Source: Patiria pectinifera (taxonomy: Eukaryota; Echinodermata; Asteroidea; Valvatida; Asterinidae). Taken from it: a DNA stretch of 64,000 bases. The stretch lies in the NCBI GenBank assembly GCA_029964075.1, contig CM057142.1, positions 36,520,392 to 36,584,391 of the forward strand. The letters are read 5' to 3'. Below, piece by piece: positions 23,054 through 34,740 of the stretch (positions within the stretch are counted from its first letter, which is position 1; each line of letters starts with the position of its first letter). The notes below the pieces were generated by a model that was not told where the DNA came from, made no database searches, and was given only the letters and a program-made list of their open reading frames with translations. The position numbers were made by a program, and so were the translations under genes.

Positions 23054-24679
23054 CTAGGTCTTCTTTAGTGGTTTTGTTACTGTGTTCCAAAAGTTTGCCA
23101 ACACATTGCCTGACACAGCTGTATCTTTGACTACACCCCTAATGTTTTCTCTTTGTTTTGTCGCTTTCAGAGACCCAACTCTTTTCTCCCAACCTGGATT
23201 TTTCGTTGCCTTCTCCGATTCAATCAATAGGTCTATGTACTCTATTATTCCTATGGGATTAGGCTTCAGGGCAATCTCTTGAAGGCGCTGGGTACAACGG
23301 TGAGACTCATCGATCAACTCAGACACAGCTGCTTCCGATTGAGCCAGATCAGCTTCAACTTTTTTGATCAATTCTTCACGAGTTTGTTTTCGCCCCTTTG
23401 CGTCTCTGTATCGGTTCTCGATATCAGCGAAAGTTTGTTTCTCTCTCACCATTTTCCAATTATATCTGAAGTTCTCGTGAGCGTGGTTGCCCGAGGAACA
23501 CTTGCCAGGACACACAGTGCAATCGCCCCAAGACATTGCATGGCACCAAAACTTTGCTCGGGAGAAGGTGCATGGGTAATGACAGGAGTAGAGGCATTTT
23601 GAGCAATTCGTGGAGCCCTTGTCAGGATCTGGAATTTGTTCAAGTTTCGCAACGTCAGCCTCGTATTCGAAAGATTTACTTGCCTCTATTTCCTGTTCAT
23701 GTTCTTCAAGCATTTTTTTGTCTTTATTTAACTGCTCCGTTTGTTCACAAGCAAATTGAATCTGAGGCTGCAACCCTTTCAGTGCAATCTCCAGACATGT
23801 TCGTTCCTCAAGAACTTCTACTGTTAGCCTAAGACTTCGCGGCTGTAGGCCGTCAAGAGCATCGAAAAACTCATTCATACTTTCATAACCCATACACCAG
23901 AACGCTTCACTAAGCGAGTTTCGACTAGCAAATACTGCCGAGTTGTTGAACGTGAACGTACTACCGAAAGGTAGCTTTGCCTCTTCAACTGCATCGAGGA
24001 CTTTCGGTGGTGACCCGTCACAAAAGGTGATCAACAGCAATATATTTGGCTCAATATCCTTACCAAAAACGGCAAGCATTGACTCAAAGATATACCTTTG
24101 TGTTGCGGTTAGACGTGCTTGTGAAGACTGAACAACAAAACCTACAGCATCAATGTGATCCACACCATGTTCTTCAGGATGAGTGAAAAATTCCTTGATC
24201 TTATCAACAATAGCTTTATCGTGCTCAATACCTCTAGTATCCCCAAACCCTGGCGTGTCAATGATTGACAACGTGTAGGGAACTTTGATATGACCATTGC
24301 TGTTGATTGTGTACGATGTTATATTTTGTGTTTGACTGTGAGCCTGTGATTGTGGCGCTTCCCCTCGTTCGTCTGCTAGCTTGAATCTAAAGTTATCCTC
24401 CCACTTCACCCCTAAGACGTAATTGGCCATGGCATTGATTAGGGTACTCTTACCAGTGCCTGTAGCACCAACGATCATTATTACCTTGTTAGGCGAGGGC
24501 ATCCCTGATGGTACACAACAACTATAACTACGGAATTTATGTGTTGTAGAAACTGACTGCTCCATCAAAGGAACCAAGCATACAGCTGGACTCCCAACTT
24601 GTGAAGATACTCTCCGAGAGCTCAGGGCAAGCTGTTTGGCATAACTGACCATACTTTGGGCACTGTGACCGACGCTCAT
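23054..24679 (-). CDS. AIG1/septin-like GTPase with a Cys/His-rich C-terminal region
   Basis: 541 residues in one exon. A P-loop is at 71-79 (GATGTGKST), switch II/G3 at 141-150 (DTPGFGDTRG), and a G4-like TFCD near 218, so it should bind GTP. The fold resembles AIG1/GIMAP and septin-type TRAFAC GTPases. Residues 285-350 and 405-470 are charged and heptad-like (coiled coil). Between them, 359-401 hold eleven Cys/His (CSKC..C.YPC..CH..DCTVC.GKC..GNH.H), probably a zinc-binding module. No signal peptide or membrane segment. The start ATG is 27 bp past a possible acceptor (TTTATTTTAG) near 24707, so a 5' UTR exon is likely upstream. It is intact in a degenerate neighbourhood, which suggests a functional gene. 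The Cys/His arrangement is not one I can name; the biological role is unknown, and an immune role like GIMAPs is only an analogy. Confidence 0.85.
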   Translation of the reverse strand: MSVGHSAQSMVSYAKQLALSSRRVSSQVGSPAVCLVPLMEQSVSTTHKFRSYSCCVPSGMPSPNKVIMIVGATGTGKSTLINAMANYVLGVKWEDNFRFKLADERGEAPQSQAHSQTQNITSYTINSNGHIKVPYTLSIIDTPGFGDTRGIEHDKAIVDKIKEFFTHPEEHGVDHIDAVGFVVQSSQARLTATQRYIFESMLAVFGKDIEPNILLLITFCDGSPPKVLDAVEEAKLPFGSTFTFNNSAVFASRNSLSEAFWCMGYESMNEFFDALDGLQPRSLRLTVEVLEERTCLEIALKGLQPQIQFACEQTEQLNKDKKMLEEHEQEIEASKSFEYEADVAKLEQIPDPDKGSTNCSKCLYSCHYPCTFSRAKFWCHAMSWGDCTVCPGKCSSGNHAHENFRYNWKMVREKQTFADIENRYRDAKGRKQTREELIKKVEADLAQSEAAVSELIDESHRCTQRLQEIALKPNPIGIIEYIDLLIESEKATKNPGWEKRVGSLKATKQRENIRGVVKDTAVSGNVLANFWNTVTKPLKKT

Positions 24680-24709
24680 AGTGAAGATGCTATGTCCAGA
24701 CTTAACCTA

Positions 24710-25065
24710 AAATAAACGAATAACGTGCAAGTGCTTAAATGGCTTTATTCCTTTTTTTCTTTTTCTTTTGCTGGCTCCTGATGTGGAAGCCTGTACTCCC
24801 TGATCACCATCTCACTGGCTGTAATTTTTAATTAAACATGGCCCAAAAGTTTGAAATAGGATTATACCTACTGCCGTTGAATGGCCTGAGTCAAATAAAC
24901 CAGAAGCATGAAACTGATTCCAGTGAATTGCCATTCTGGATCGATAGGAATGAATTCCGTACACTATGGGATCAGACTTGCACGGAAGCCCGTTCGTGCC
25001 AGGTTTGAGAGAGAATTTTTGTATTGCGATGTTAGAACCCAATAATTCAGCGAAATAACACAATA
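24710..25065. other. Upstream flank of the GTPase gene, no gene seen
   Basis: It may hold the promoter and a 5' UTR exon, but no clear TATA box or donor site could be assigned. Confidence 0.3.
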
Positions 25066-25069
25066 AGCT

Positions 25070-25335
25070 TAATATACATTGCGAAATAAAGCAACAAATT
25101 CATTGCAAAATAACGCAATACTTATCGAGAAATAACGCAGTAGTATTGAGAAACAACGCAATGGTATTGCGAAATAATGCAAAAGTAATGCAAAATAACG
25201 CAAAAGTATTGCCAGATAACGCAATACGTAGTGAGAAATAATAAAATGGTATATAGCACAATAGCATAATAACGCAATATTATATTACGAAATGACGGCA
25301 TACGTATTGCGAAGCAAAGCAATACTATTGCGATA
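25070..25335. repeat. Degenerate minisatellite, about 20-bp unit
   Basis: About twelve variants of cgaaataacgcaatagtatt follow head to tail. Units differ at several positions, so the array is old. Confidence 0.8.
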
Positions 25336-25522
25336 CAATGCCTCAGTTTTGTGCACAAACGTCACCTTTAGTGTTTAGTTTGGCCATGGCCCTAATTAAA
25401 TGCAGTAATTGTCCGTTTTGTGTAACTTTTCTTGAAGTACTATTCCGTCCGACGCGTTTTTGTTCATTGCGCTCAGGTTATTTTGGCATGATTCGACTGA
25501 AGGGGGTGGTGCTGAAACAAGT

Positions 25523-25715
25523 TGGTTTGATCTTGTCAATTTGAAACTCGAACTTGCAAAGTGTGTTCGAATGAATATATCCTTTATGCGTAACATTCAA
25601 CCAAGCATTGCCATTAGTGACCACAGTCTTTCTATTTTGAGCAACGCGAGGGTATTGGGCATATACATTCAAAACGACTTGAAATGGGATGCGCACGTGC
25701 AATTAGTGGAGCAGA
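25523..25715 (+). pseudogene. LINE reverse transcriptase fragment (CR1/L2-like C-terminal part)
   Basis: The frame contains KCVRMNISFMRN, a hydrophobic stretch, then VLGIYIQNDLKWDAHV. This matches the region after the RT fingers/palm in CR1/L2-type non-LTR elements (K-C ... LGV.I..DLKW..H). Only about 64 codons are recognisable; both sides are unrelated sequence, so it is a dead fragment. Confidence 0.8.
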
Positions 25716-25839
25716 TAACATCAATTTTTCAAGATGGCCGCGAAAACTATTTTCACAATGGCGGGCAGGGTGTATTTAAAGACTACTTTGTAAATTTGAG
25801 TGAACTGTAATATATATTAAAAAAATGAAGGCATAAAAG

Positions 25840-27690
25840 GTCTTATACTCAGCAAAAACATTTTGTTAACGTTCTTCTTGGGCAGAAATTCTCATTTTCG
25901 CAGCCTTAACTTCGAAGAAGAAGAGCTCCAATACCAAATTGCTTTTTAAAAATGTGTTAACTGCGTCATGAGAGAGCCAATACTAGCGGTAGCTGATATT
26001 TTGGCATGGTCAGCCAGTCAAGTTAGTATGGAGGTCAGTGGCTGTCTTCCCAAAAGGAGTGAGCGGCCGCTACCTTTGTCCGATACCCGTTGCACTGTAA
26101 TTAATTAATATCAAGAACCGAGTTACTTTTGACATTTTAGCCTCAACGATCCTTTTGCTTGCCTGCACATAATTGACCTATCGCGGTAGAATCGCGTTAC
26201 AATCGCGTCAACGTAGCTTGTGAAATATAATTTGCGGAACGCTCTAAACCTCAGTCAGTTGCCGTGTCACGCGTAGCTGCTCTATTTTCTCGTCCACACA
26301 ACTGACAGCAACGCGAGGCCAGCGAACGATGACCGTCAAAAGGGCTTCAGAAAATTCGCAATTTTCATAGCAAGCCACAACCGATCCAAACAAACAAAGT
26401 TGTTTTAAGTAGTTAAAGACCTACTTCATACATCCATCAAGATATATTTTTCTCAAAAAAAAAGGATTTCGATGCATTTGACAATATTATTTCAAGGACA
26501 AATGGACTAAAAACTAGGTCATGAAAGTCTCCCAAATGCTGAGGTAATCAAAGGAAACAGTTAACCTTCATCTACAGAAAATCTCGTGAACGTGATTTCG
26601 TTAATATTTTAAGAATTCCATGTACAACTAATGTTTCCAACAACTTCCATTTTTCACAACGCGAAAAGATAGTCGCCATTGTAAAGCATAGAGCGAGGAA
26701 CCCAAACACGGTGTGACCCATACGCCCACTGATTGGTCGAGCTCGAACATGGCCTGCTTAATATTCATATAAAGTCTTTCATTGCACGTTAGCACGTGCT
26801 ATTCACAATGTTTTCAGGCAAACCTACTTCGGCGTTCTTAAGTTCGTTTACATGCGTACAAATCATGAAATCTTGCAAAGTCTTCATTTTTCAACCGGCG
26901 ATTTGGACCAAACATTAGAAGTCTCCTGCACGTGCTTCATATGAAAATGAAGCGTAAACTTTCTTCTATCTACTAAGCCTTGCCGTTTCTTTCGGCCTTT
27001 TTGTAAGAATCGAATGTAGGCCTAAAAATTAACAGCCCTGGATTTTGTTGATAAAAAATATGGTTTTGTTTGACAGGCCGTAACAACACTTTATATTTGT
27101 TAAAAGCAATTATTGTTGGTATCAAAAAAAGCACACGATTTCAACTTTTCACTTATTTAGCCATCTTGGCAAACAGTGTATGTATCCAGGCACTTTTCGT
27201 GTTTTTCTGTAGTCTCGAATGAATCTAGCACAATCTCGCGTATGCTTTTGGGCCATGCGTAATTGACCTCGGGACAACAAACTGAGGTCAAACAGGGCTG
27301 TGTGCGTGACACGGCCACTGATTGATCTCAGACAAACAAAACTTAGTGTACACGGTACCGGTACGTACAGTAACGAGGCGGAAGACCTTCACCTCGACTA
27401 GGGAATGGGGAAAATTAGCCATCTTGAAAACCGATCCCTCCACAACATCATTGCAAAACTTAGCGCCACTTTCGAGCCCAATTGCATCCAAAATGCTCAG
27501 AATCCAATTTTGCCTCAAGTAGTCTGGGCCAGAGGTCCATTGCCATATCTCTTCAATTCCCCAATATTGTATGGCTGTCAGAGCTCTCAAATGTGGAATA
27601 TTTAGAGGGTATAACTTTTATTAATGAGCTGGGTTTAAGCCTATATATGGTGTGCACCCTTATTGTACGTATTATAAGTGCGAGTTTGTC
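25840..27690. other. No gene recognised
   Basis: Mixed-composition intergenic DNA. At 26178-26196 the sequence ctatcgcggtagaatcgcg repeats, inverted, a palindrome at 14458-14480. Nothing else was assigned. Confidence 0.4.
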
Positions 27691-27699
27691 TTACATACA

Positions 27700-28500
27700 G
27701 TCACTATGTGGACATGCGAACAACAGTTGTTCGTTATGGTTGTGTTGACGTTATGTGGATTAAGCCGTGTCTACATAACGTTTCGCCCTCTCTGGAAACA
27801 GATTTAGAGGCATTTTCGGGTTAGGGTTATCCGTCGCAGAATGAAATGAAACATTCAAGGAAATAAAAAAAAAATGGGGGTTGAAAGAGTTTTCACAGTT
27901 TAAGTAAAGTTATTGTTTGTACCGAGTTTCTTATGCACGAAAACAAAGGAATGTCCACATAGAGTATGTAAAACAATCATGTGTGGGTATGGGTTAACGT
28001 ATAAACACTGCCTTGGGGTACAAGGACAACGGGAGGTACCCAGGAATGCCCAACGACTTGCTGGGTACCGTTTTCGTACCCCGCAAGTCTTTTACGAAAT
28101 AGATATATGGATTTTACTCAAAAACTAGGAATTTCCAAGGTGGGTTGATCTGTCGAAAAGGGATATTAAGTCCAAATTTCAGGCCGAAATTTATTGTGGT
28201 TAAAATAAGAGCATTTTGAAATTAGTGTGCGACATTGCAAGATGTTACACGAGAACAAAGGGAGTACCCCACTCTGTGTAAGCGTGGTGTGTATATATGT
28301 GCAAGTATTGGACTTCCGAACAAAAGAAGTCCAAATAAACCAGGTCCACACAATATTTCGCCCTTTCTGGAAAACAGGTTTAGAGGTAATTGGGTTAGGT
28401 TTATTGGTGGCAAAACCTATGAAGGGAATCATAGAAAACTATGAGGGAATCATAGAAAACCAAATGGGTTGAAAGAGTTTTCAAAGTGTGAGTAAAATGG
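27700..28500 (+). repeat. Two diverged copies of the 19290-19620 repeat in tandem
   Basis: Copy 1 about 27700-27980 and copy 2 about 28280-28500 share tttcgccct.tctggaaa.cag.tttagagg, ggttagg.tt and gttgaaagagttttca. The order is head to tail, spaced about 560 bp. Confidence 0.5.
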
Positions 28501-28515
28501 TTCTCAAAGGTTTTT

Positions 28516-28848
28516 GTTAAAGAGGTTGTGGAATGCTCAAAGACATTTCCATCATTTTTCGGGTATATGTAGCCTAAGGTGTGATGAATTAAAAACGACT
28601 ATTGTGTCTGTCATGAAATGAGTACAAAAGGTACTTTCGATAGCTGTTTTTCAGGTCCTGTTTCGACCCGAACGTGCAATTTGTGTAAAAGTCGTCATTG
28701 GGGGCAGCAAACAAAACATAGTAAATCGTGACGTAGTAAACAGGACTCCCGATGCAGCGTAGTTTTAACGAGTCCTGTTTATTACCTAAGGCTACATATA
28801 CCCGGGAAATGACGGAAATGTCTTCGAGCATTCCACAACCTCTTTAAC
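28516..28848. mobile_element. MITE with about 50-bp inverted ends and TTAA target site
   Basis: Inverted ends start AGAGGTTGTGGAATGC and run about 50 bp with few mismatches. TTAA flanks each side (28517-28520 and 28844-28847), as for piggyBac or Kolobok transposases. A second copy at 53638-53954 interrupts the gypsy integrase. The interior has no gene. Confidence 0.75.
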
Positions 28849-29282
28849 TACACGACAAGAAAGGAATGTCCACACTACGTGTGTAAAACATGTCTGCGAT
28901 CGCGAGTGTATGTTGAGGCTAGTGTGCGCGACGCTATGTGCTGTGGTGCAAGCACAGTACAACGGGTACCGGACAAATCTGTCTAAGATGTACGGTAGGG
29001 GCCGTTCGCTTGTTCAGTATAGACAGCTTTGGTAAAGCTTGTCCCGCCAAACAGTACACACCCGTAACAACAACGCAATAGCGTTCCTTGGTTTTAGACA
29101 ACCCACAAAATTGTCGGTGATTCGGATAAAGATATCATAACAAAGACAGGCCAATGAAATGCTGCATTCGTAACCCAACTTTCTGTGACTCGGAGTTTCG
29201 ACCGAATGAATTAAGGTCGTCAGATGGAAAAGCCACTCAATCATAAGAATACTCTTCTTTTATTGGCAACAAAGGCCCTCGC

Positions 29283-29800
29283 TAAGCTTCCCCCCTCAAC
29301 GTAAAGCACTGTGGATCAAACCACTTTCTTGTAGGGAACAGCACAATTGCATTGGTTTAAGTTCCAATTATTGCAGACAGATTTGTTACACGGTTATGTA
29401 ACTATTTTTATATAGGGAAAAAATAAAATAATGCTGTACAATATAGTGACCATATTCCTCAAAACCTAATTTAATATATCTTATTTTCCATTCCTTCCAT
29501 TCGTCTTTTGCCTGCCCTCCTCAAAGTTTTCGATGGAGGCACGTGCTATAGAAACAATTAAACAGATGACGGGTCAGGATGATTGACAGGTCAGAAAACA
29601 AACTCAACCGATTACCATGGGCGTCGCCAGGATCTATATTTCTAGAGGGGAAAAGCACCCGAGAGGGTTGGGGCAAGATTTGACGCTTGGAGACGCGACT
29701 CTGTTCATAAACGTTTATATGAATATACAAATGTGTGTACAAAAAAGCATGTTATGATCCTTTCGGCAGTTCCTACTGCTAAACATGATGCAGAGGAGTC
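29283..29800. repeat. Left arm of a long imperfect inverted repeat
   Basis: The arm matches the inverse of 31850-32345: shared blocks include gctgtacaatatagtgacca, attccttccattcgtct, gtcaggtt/gacaggtcag, accatgggcgtcgccag, and tgttcataaacgtttata. Identity is about 75-80 percent. A further inverse match, ttttagacaac with gtcggtgatt, joins 29088-29122 to 33247-33285. Confidence 0.7.
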
Positions 29801-30185
29801 GGGGCTGCATCACTGATCACTATATACTGACTGTACTTGATAGCGCTTCGACCATACGTGTATGCACAAGACCGTGTCGCCCTCGCACACACGCGGCGGC
29901 CATTTTGAAGCTCCCTCAAAAAAGCCCAACAACGCACGGATCCGTATATAAAAAGCTAAGAATTACAATAGTTTAGGAAGCAATTTTAGATCATCGGACA
30001 CGTTATGTTTTTATTCATTTTTGCCCATAGAGTTATTTTACTCATGTTAAATATTTGTTCAAATATATAATTTTATTTAATGACTTTGCATATACTTTTA
30101 CGTGGCCAAAGGGAGTGTCAAAATGGCGTCCAGTGACTTCAGCCCAACGGCCCGAAGCGCTATTCAGTCAGTATAATAGAGATCA

Positions 30186-30364
30186 GGGTGCGTTTTGACG
30201 GTCATAACCAAGAATTGGTTCGGTGGTTTCTTGTCGGTGAATTTCTTCTGCAATTTTTCATTGGGTTGGAATCACGCGTGATCACGTAGTACTCAAATCC
30301 CCGAAACAATTATTAAAGAGAAACCACCGAACCAATTCTTGGTTATGACCGCCAAAACGCACCC
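30186..30364. mobile_element. Short MITE with 46-bp inverted ends
   Basis: Arms 30186-30231 and 30319-30364 begin GGGTGCGTTTTGACGGTC and are inverse of each other with one mismatch. The 87-bp centre is unremarkable. The target duplication is not clear. It lies inside the long inverted repeat. Confidence 0.75.
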
Positions 30365-30401
30365 CAGTGAGCAGCGCGTCGTGAGTAAACTGCCAGGGCA
30401 C

Positions 30402-30566
30402 TTTAGTCTAGTTGGATTTCTGAAAAGGCTCATATAAGAACCAAGGGGCATTTTTGGCTAAAAGTTGGGAACTAGGCTTTTTAGCTTTAGTCTAGTGAGA
30501 TTTCTGAAAATAAGGCTCTATTTGAGAATCAAGGGGCATTTAGGGGTAAAAGTTGGGAACTAGGCT
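30402..30566. repeat. Tandem duplication, about 80-bp unit
   Basis: ctttagtctagt.ggatttctgaaaa through aaaagttgggaactaggctttt occurs twice in tandem. A further inverted, degenerate piece is at 31086-31150. Confidence 0.7.
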
Positions 30567-30589
30567 TTTCGACTTTTACCAACAAATTG

Positions 30590-31084
30590 CAACCTCGTTC
30601 CCAGGGCGTCGAGAAGTACGCGCCTACTACTACCTGCTCTGTCTCACCCGGGTATTGGATCATTTGCAATAATAAAGGCAAGATTTGGAACACGTATGCA
30701 AATGAAGATTAGTCTGATGCCTGACCGTGCTTTACATTAGCGTTTGTTTTTGTGTGTTACGAAAACAACGAGTTACGAAAACAACATTGTTTTCGTAGTT
30801 AAAATAATACAATCTTGTCCCGCCATTATGCAGTATCACATTTCATATTAATATGAGCAAATTGAAAAGGAAAGAAGTATTTTTGAGAAGGCGAGGACGT
30901 TATAATTACAATGATCGTGAAAACAAGTAATGCACGTTGTAAATAACAACACCAAGTACACGATATAAATCCATTACTAGCCAATTGCGGTATCGAATCA
31001 GGATACAGGAAGACTGAGTTTCCTATCCAGGGCTTACTATTGGAAACGAGGTTGGAAATAAAGTAAGCACTGGGGACGAGGTTG
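30590..31084. mobile_element. Element with ends CAACCTCGTTCCCAG / CTGGGGACGAGGTTG, copy 1
   Basis: Inverted ends of about 17 bp (two mismatches) enclose 495 bp. The right half matches the sequence that is tandemly repeated at 41204-41929 (ataacaacaccaagtacacg, ccattactagccaattgcgg). No target duplication was seen for this copy, and no gene. Confidence 0.6.
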
Positions 31085-31849
31085 CCAAAAATTCCCCTTA
31101 AATATTCAGAGCCTTTTTTTCCCAGAAATCCCGCTAGACTAAAGTGCTTAACCCTAGTCATGCCGCTACAGCCCCGACTCCTCTGCCTCATAATTTTTGT
31201 TTATCATATACTATATTACACTGAAAACCATAATTTAAGTATTTTATTTACCAAATTTTCCAGGTTTAAACATATAATCAAAAAAGATCGGTTTGCATTT
31301 GTCAGGAAAAAGTTACATTTAGCTCCATTACTTTAAGTTAATTTGTTGCGCGTCCACGAGAGAAAACAAAAATGGCTGAGATTTATCGCACAGTGATTGG
31401 GCGCGTGTGGACGCGCTGCCGATCTAGTCTTTTTATTCTATATCTATGATAATTCGTCGGATCAGTGCGCGACATCGCGTATAGCTGCAACCGGCTCAGT
31501 GAGAACGTGTCTCACACGCTGAATTCAGGCCCAATTCAAAACATAATTCAGCGACTTTTGATTTGAAATTGAGATCCTAGAATGCTGTTTTTCTCGGAAT
31601 ATACAGCTGAAGCTGAGCTGAAACTTTATTAGGTTAGTTGTTCAGTATCCTTCATTAGGTTTTGAACACTTTTGTTGCTTCAAACGAATAAAATGCACAA
31701 ATTACAAATGACCGACTATAATTATCTTTAAAACGTTATTGTAGATTTATGTTTTCAACCGTTTAAAACTGGCCACGTGACGGGCTCTCGACCAATAGGA
31801 ATCGATCAACTGTCTAAGGTATCTATGAATGTTAATTTTATGTAGGCCC

Positions 31850-32345
31850 TAAATGTAGCAGTGGGAACTGCCAAAGGTTCATAGAGCGCTTGTTTGCACA
31901 TAAATTCATATATAAACGTTTATGAACAGCGTGCGTCAAATACCCCACCAAAAAAAAAAAACCTTTAGAGTGCTTTTCCCCTCTAAAAAAAAAATTCTGG
32001 CGACGCCCATGGTAAGCGGTTGAGTTTTTCCTGACCTGTCACTCATGCTGATATTGCTCACCTTTTCAATTGTTTCCTTTAACCCATGCCTTCATCGAAA
32101 ACTTTGGTCTTTCTATATAAGCGGAGGGCAAGCAAGAGACGAATGGAAGGAATGGAAAATATGATATAGTGAATTAGGTTTTGGGGAGTATGGTCACTAT
32201 ATTGTACAGCATTATGTTATCTTCTCCCTATATAAAACAAACATACATAACAGTGTAAAAAAATCTGTCTGCAATAATTGGCACTTAAACCAATGAAATT
32301 GTGCTGTTCCCCTAAAGAAAGTTGGGTTTCATTGACCCTTCTATG
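31850..32345. repeat. Right arm of the long imperfect inverted repeat
   Basis: See the arm at 29283-29800. The spacer between arms (about 2 kb) holds the MITE at 30186, the tandem duplication at 30402 and the element at 30590. An acccctctaaa-type end at 31978-32011 resembles the hAT-like MITE termini. Confidence 0.7.
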
Positions 32346-32349
32346 TTAT

Positions 32350-33450
32350 GAGCCCTCTTACAGGGACACTAGGCACTGGAACAGCCCAATTGGGCTACAA
32401 AACGCGCTTTGAACGAGATAATGATAAAGCCAAAAAAAAATAATCGGTCTCTGGTCAGACTGAAGTTCCGGAATTGATGCGGCGACGCGTTTATTTGTTT
32501 GTTTGTGTTTTGGTGTTGTTGGGTTTTTTTTCAAGCTTGAATTTTACAGACAAGGTGGGTACTATTTTGCTTTTTTGTGTCCTCATTATACATTGGTGTC
32601 CTCCATAATTTGCGTTGGTGCCCTTCATCATTTGCCTCGGTGCAATTTCCCCATTCCTTAGCGCTCCTTGGTACAAAAATTTGAGGAGGTGCGGCAATAG
32701 ATGGCGCTGTTGTAGCTTCCGTGTTAATTTGAAGGGAAAAAAAGGTTGACGGGCATGATTAAAATCGACGCGCGCTGACAAGAGACCGAGGTATTTTTTT
32801 TTTTGGCCTAATCGAAAATAACTTTTAAAAGTAGGATATAAACATCCATACAACTATCCTTTCAAAACTGGGCGTTTTTGTGTTATTCCTGTATTATGCG
32901 TGCGAGAACGAATTTCGGGGTCCACTTTTACGACCCCATAAATTCGAGCCGTTTGGATGCTAGTTGTGATTTCATTCGTACACGTAAAGTGTTCGCCTTT
33001 TGCATGCGTTGAAGAAGCTTGCGGACGTTGAAGTTACCGAGACTCACAACGTGTATAGCGTACATGAGAACGACACGAAAAACGTATTCGTACTCCGTCA
33101 TGTCCGATGTAAACAAGCGGGTTTTTTTCGTCTTTTCTCGGGAACGGTAAGACTGGTTGGTTTCCTTTCAACCAGATGTTTGAAATATGCTGTAAGCAAT
33201 CCAAAACATAACATTTTTCGGGGATTCAGGACCTAGTGCCCCGTTAAACTGAATCACCGACAACTTTTAGGTTGTCTAAAACGAAAGAAGCTAATATGAC
33301 GCAGTACGTTATCGTTGAGTGGTGAATTTGACACAACCATATAACAAACTTTATTGCGTTTAGTTGTCACTCTGTAGAAAAGGCTTCCGTCCTTAAATTA
33401 ATTTCAGATTTTAAATTGTTTGGATAAAGCATCGTAAATAAATTACATGG
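32350..33450. other. No gene recognised
   Basis: Short open frames only. The stretch near 33240-33290 is inverse to 29088-29122, so part of this block could belong to the larger inverted structure. Confidence 0.4.
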
Positions 33451-33456
33451 ATATGA

Positions 33457-33494
33457 TGCTCATCATAGAGCTATATTAAATTAGTGGAGCGCTA
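33457..33494. repeat. Inverted repeat partner of 37961-37997
   Basis: catcatagagctatattaaa and the following ttagtggagcgctaac are inverse to 37961-37997 with about two mismatches. The pair could be the ends of an old 4.5-kb element or two solo copies of one repeat. Confidence 0.45.
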
Positions 33495-34059
33495 ACTCGT
33501 CATTCTGCGCGCGTAGACGCTTTGAAGCAGCCTCGACTCCAGGGGTGCGTGCTCGTTCCTTACACTAACCCCTGGCTGTGATGATGACGTAAATGACGCT
33601 GAATGGCTATTCACAGCGTACTGCGCGCGCATTTCGAAGATTGCACGCCGGGCGCGCCCATAATGCGCTCGCATGCTTTGCACGTAACGTCACGTACGAA
33701 AAAAATTATGATTCAAAATCGCAATGCCTGTACGATATGGATTATGTCAGCCGCGTTTTTCGCAAAAAAAACCTGTATTCTGTGGTTGTAAAGGCACGAA
33801 AGGGATACGTACATTTAATACAAATCTTTGCTAATTAACACAACGCCCAAAAATTGTGTTTGAAAGGATTGATTCTTCAAAATCACAACTTTTAACATAT
33901 TAAAGATGGCGTCGGCACGTAAAACGGATAAACTGCAGCCCTAATTATAATGTGCCGTATTTTGGCACATTTAAATTACACAATTCCAGGGGTTACGATC
34001 GCGAAAGGCATGATGGGAAACAACATGGCGCTGCGAGATCGTACCCACGGGGCACGAGG

Positions 34060-34247
34060 TTAACTTTGAAGCCGTCCTGGGCGCAGACAGTTTGAATTCA
34101 TGTGCGTGTTTGAAGAACATAATGAAATTAGATGGAATGAATTGTGAAAGTGTACTCTACATGCAACGCGCAAGTAGAACACATCACGCAAACAACTTAA
34201 GCGCGTCATTGACATCTTCTTCTTTCGCATGATTTGCTGACCACTAT
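34060..34247 (-). pseudogene. Likely 3' end of the LINE interrupted by the foldback element
   Basis: Reading on the minus strand across the foldback insertion from 37403 into 34247, the LINE tail continues past an in-frame stop with WSANHAKEEDVND. The duplicated CACTAT supports that the two sides were contiguous before insertion. How far left the LINE reaches is not clear. Confidence 0.45.
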
Positions 34248-34429
34248 GGTCCGTGTACATACCGTCCAATCATTTACCGTTTGAAAATTGTCAAAAGAAA
34301 AATGAAAAACGAACCCTTTACCGTTTACCCTATAACAATCTTGGTACAGAAACAGAAAAAGAAAATCGTTTACCAGTTTCCGTTTATGCGTCTAAAAAAC
34401 GAAAACAGAAAAACAAAAGTGTTGTACCT

Positions 34430-34740
34430 TTTACCATTTTTGAAACTGTAAACAGAAAAATGAAAAAGCAAACCCTTTTCCAATTTTTGGTTTTGGATTT
34501 TTGAACAGAAAAATGAAAAAGCAAACCCTTTTCCAATTTTTGGTTTTGAATTTTGAACAGGAAAATGAAAATGAAAAAGCAAACCCTTTATCAATTTTTG
34601 GTTTTGAATTTTTGAACAGAAAAATGAAAAGCAAACCCTTTATCAATTTTTGGTTTTGAATTTTTGAACAGGAAAATGAAAAAGCAAACCCTTCACCAAT
34701 TTTTGTTTTTGGATTTTTGAACAGGAAAATGAAAAAGCTG
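34430..34740 (+). repeat. 53-bp tandem array, left arm
   Basis: About six units of a gaaaaatgaaaaagcaaaccc.tt.ccaatttttggtttt type. Frames through it give low-complexity Phe/Lys peptides that are not genes. Confidence 0.85.

Noticed and set aside
30826-31191. 121-codon minus-strand frame
   Set aside because: Lies in a non-autonomous repeat also present at 41200-41900, where the frame is not kept.
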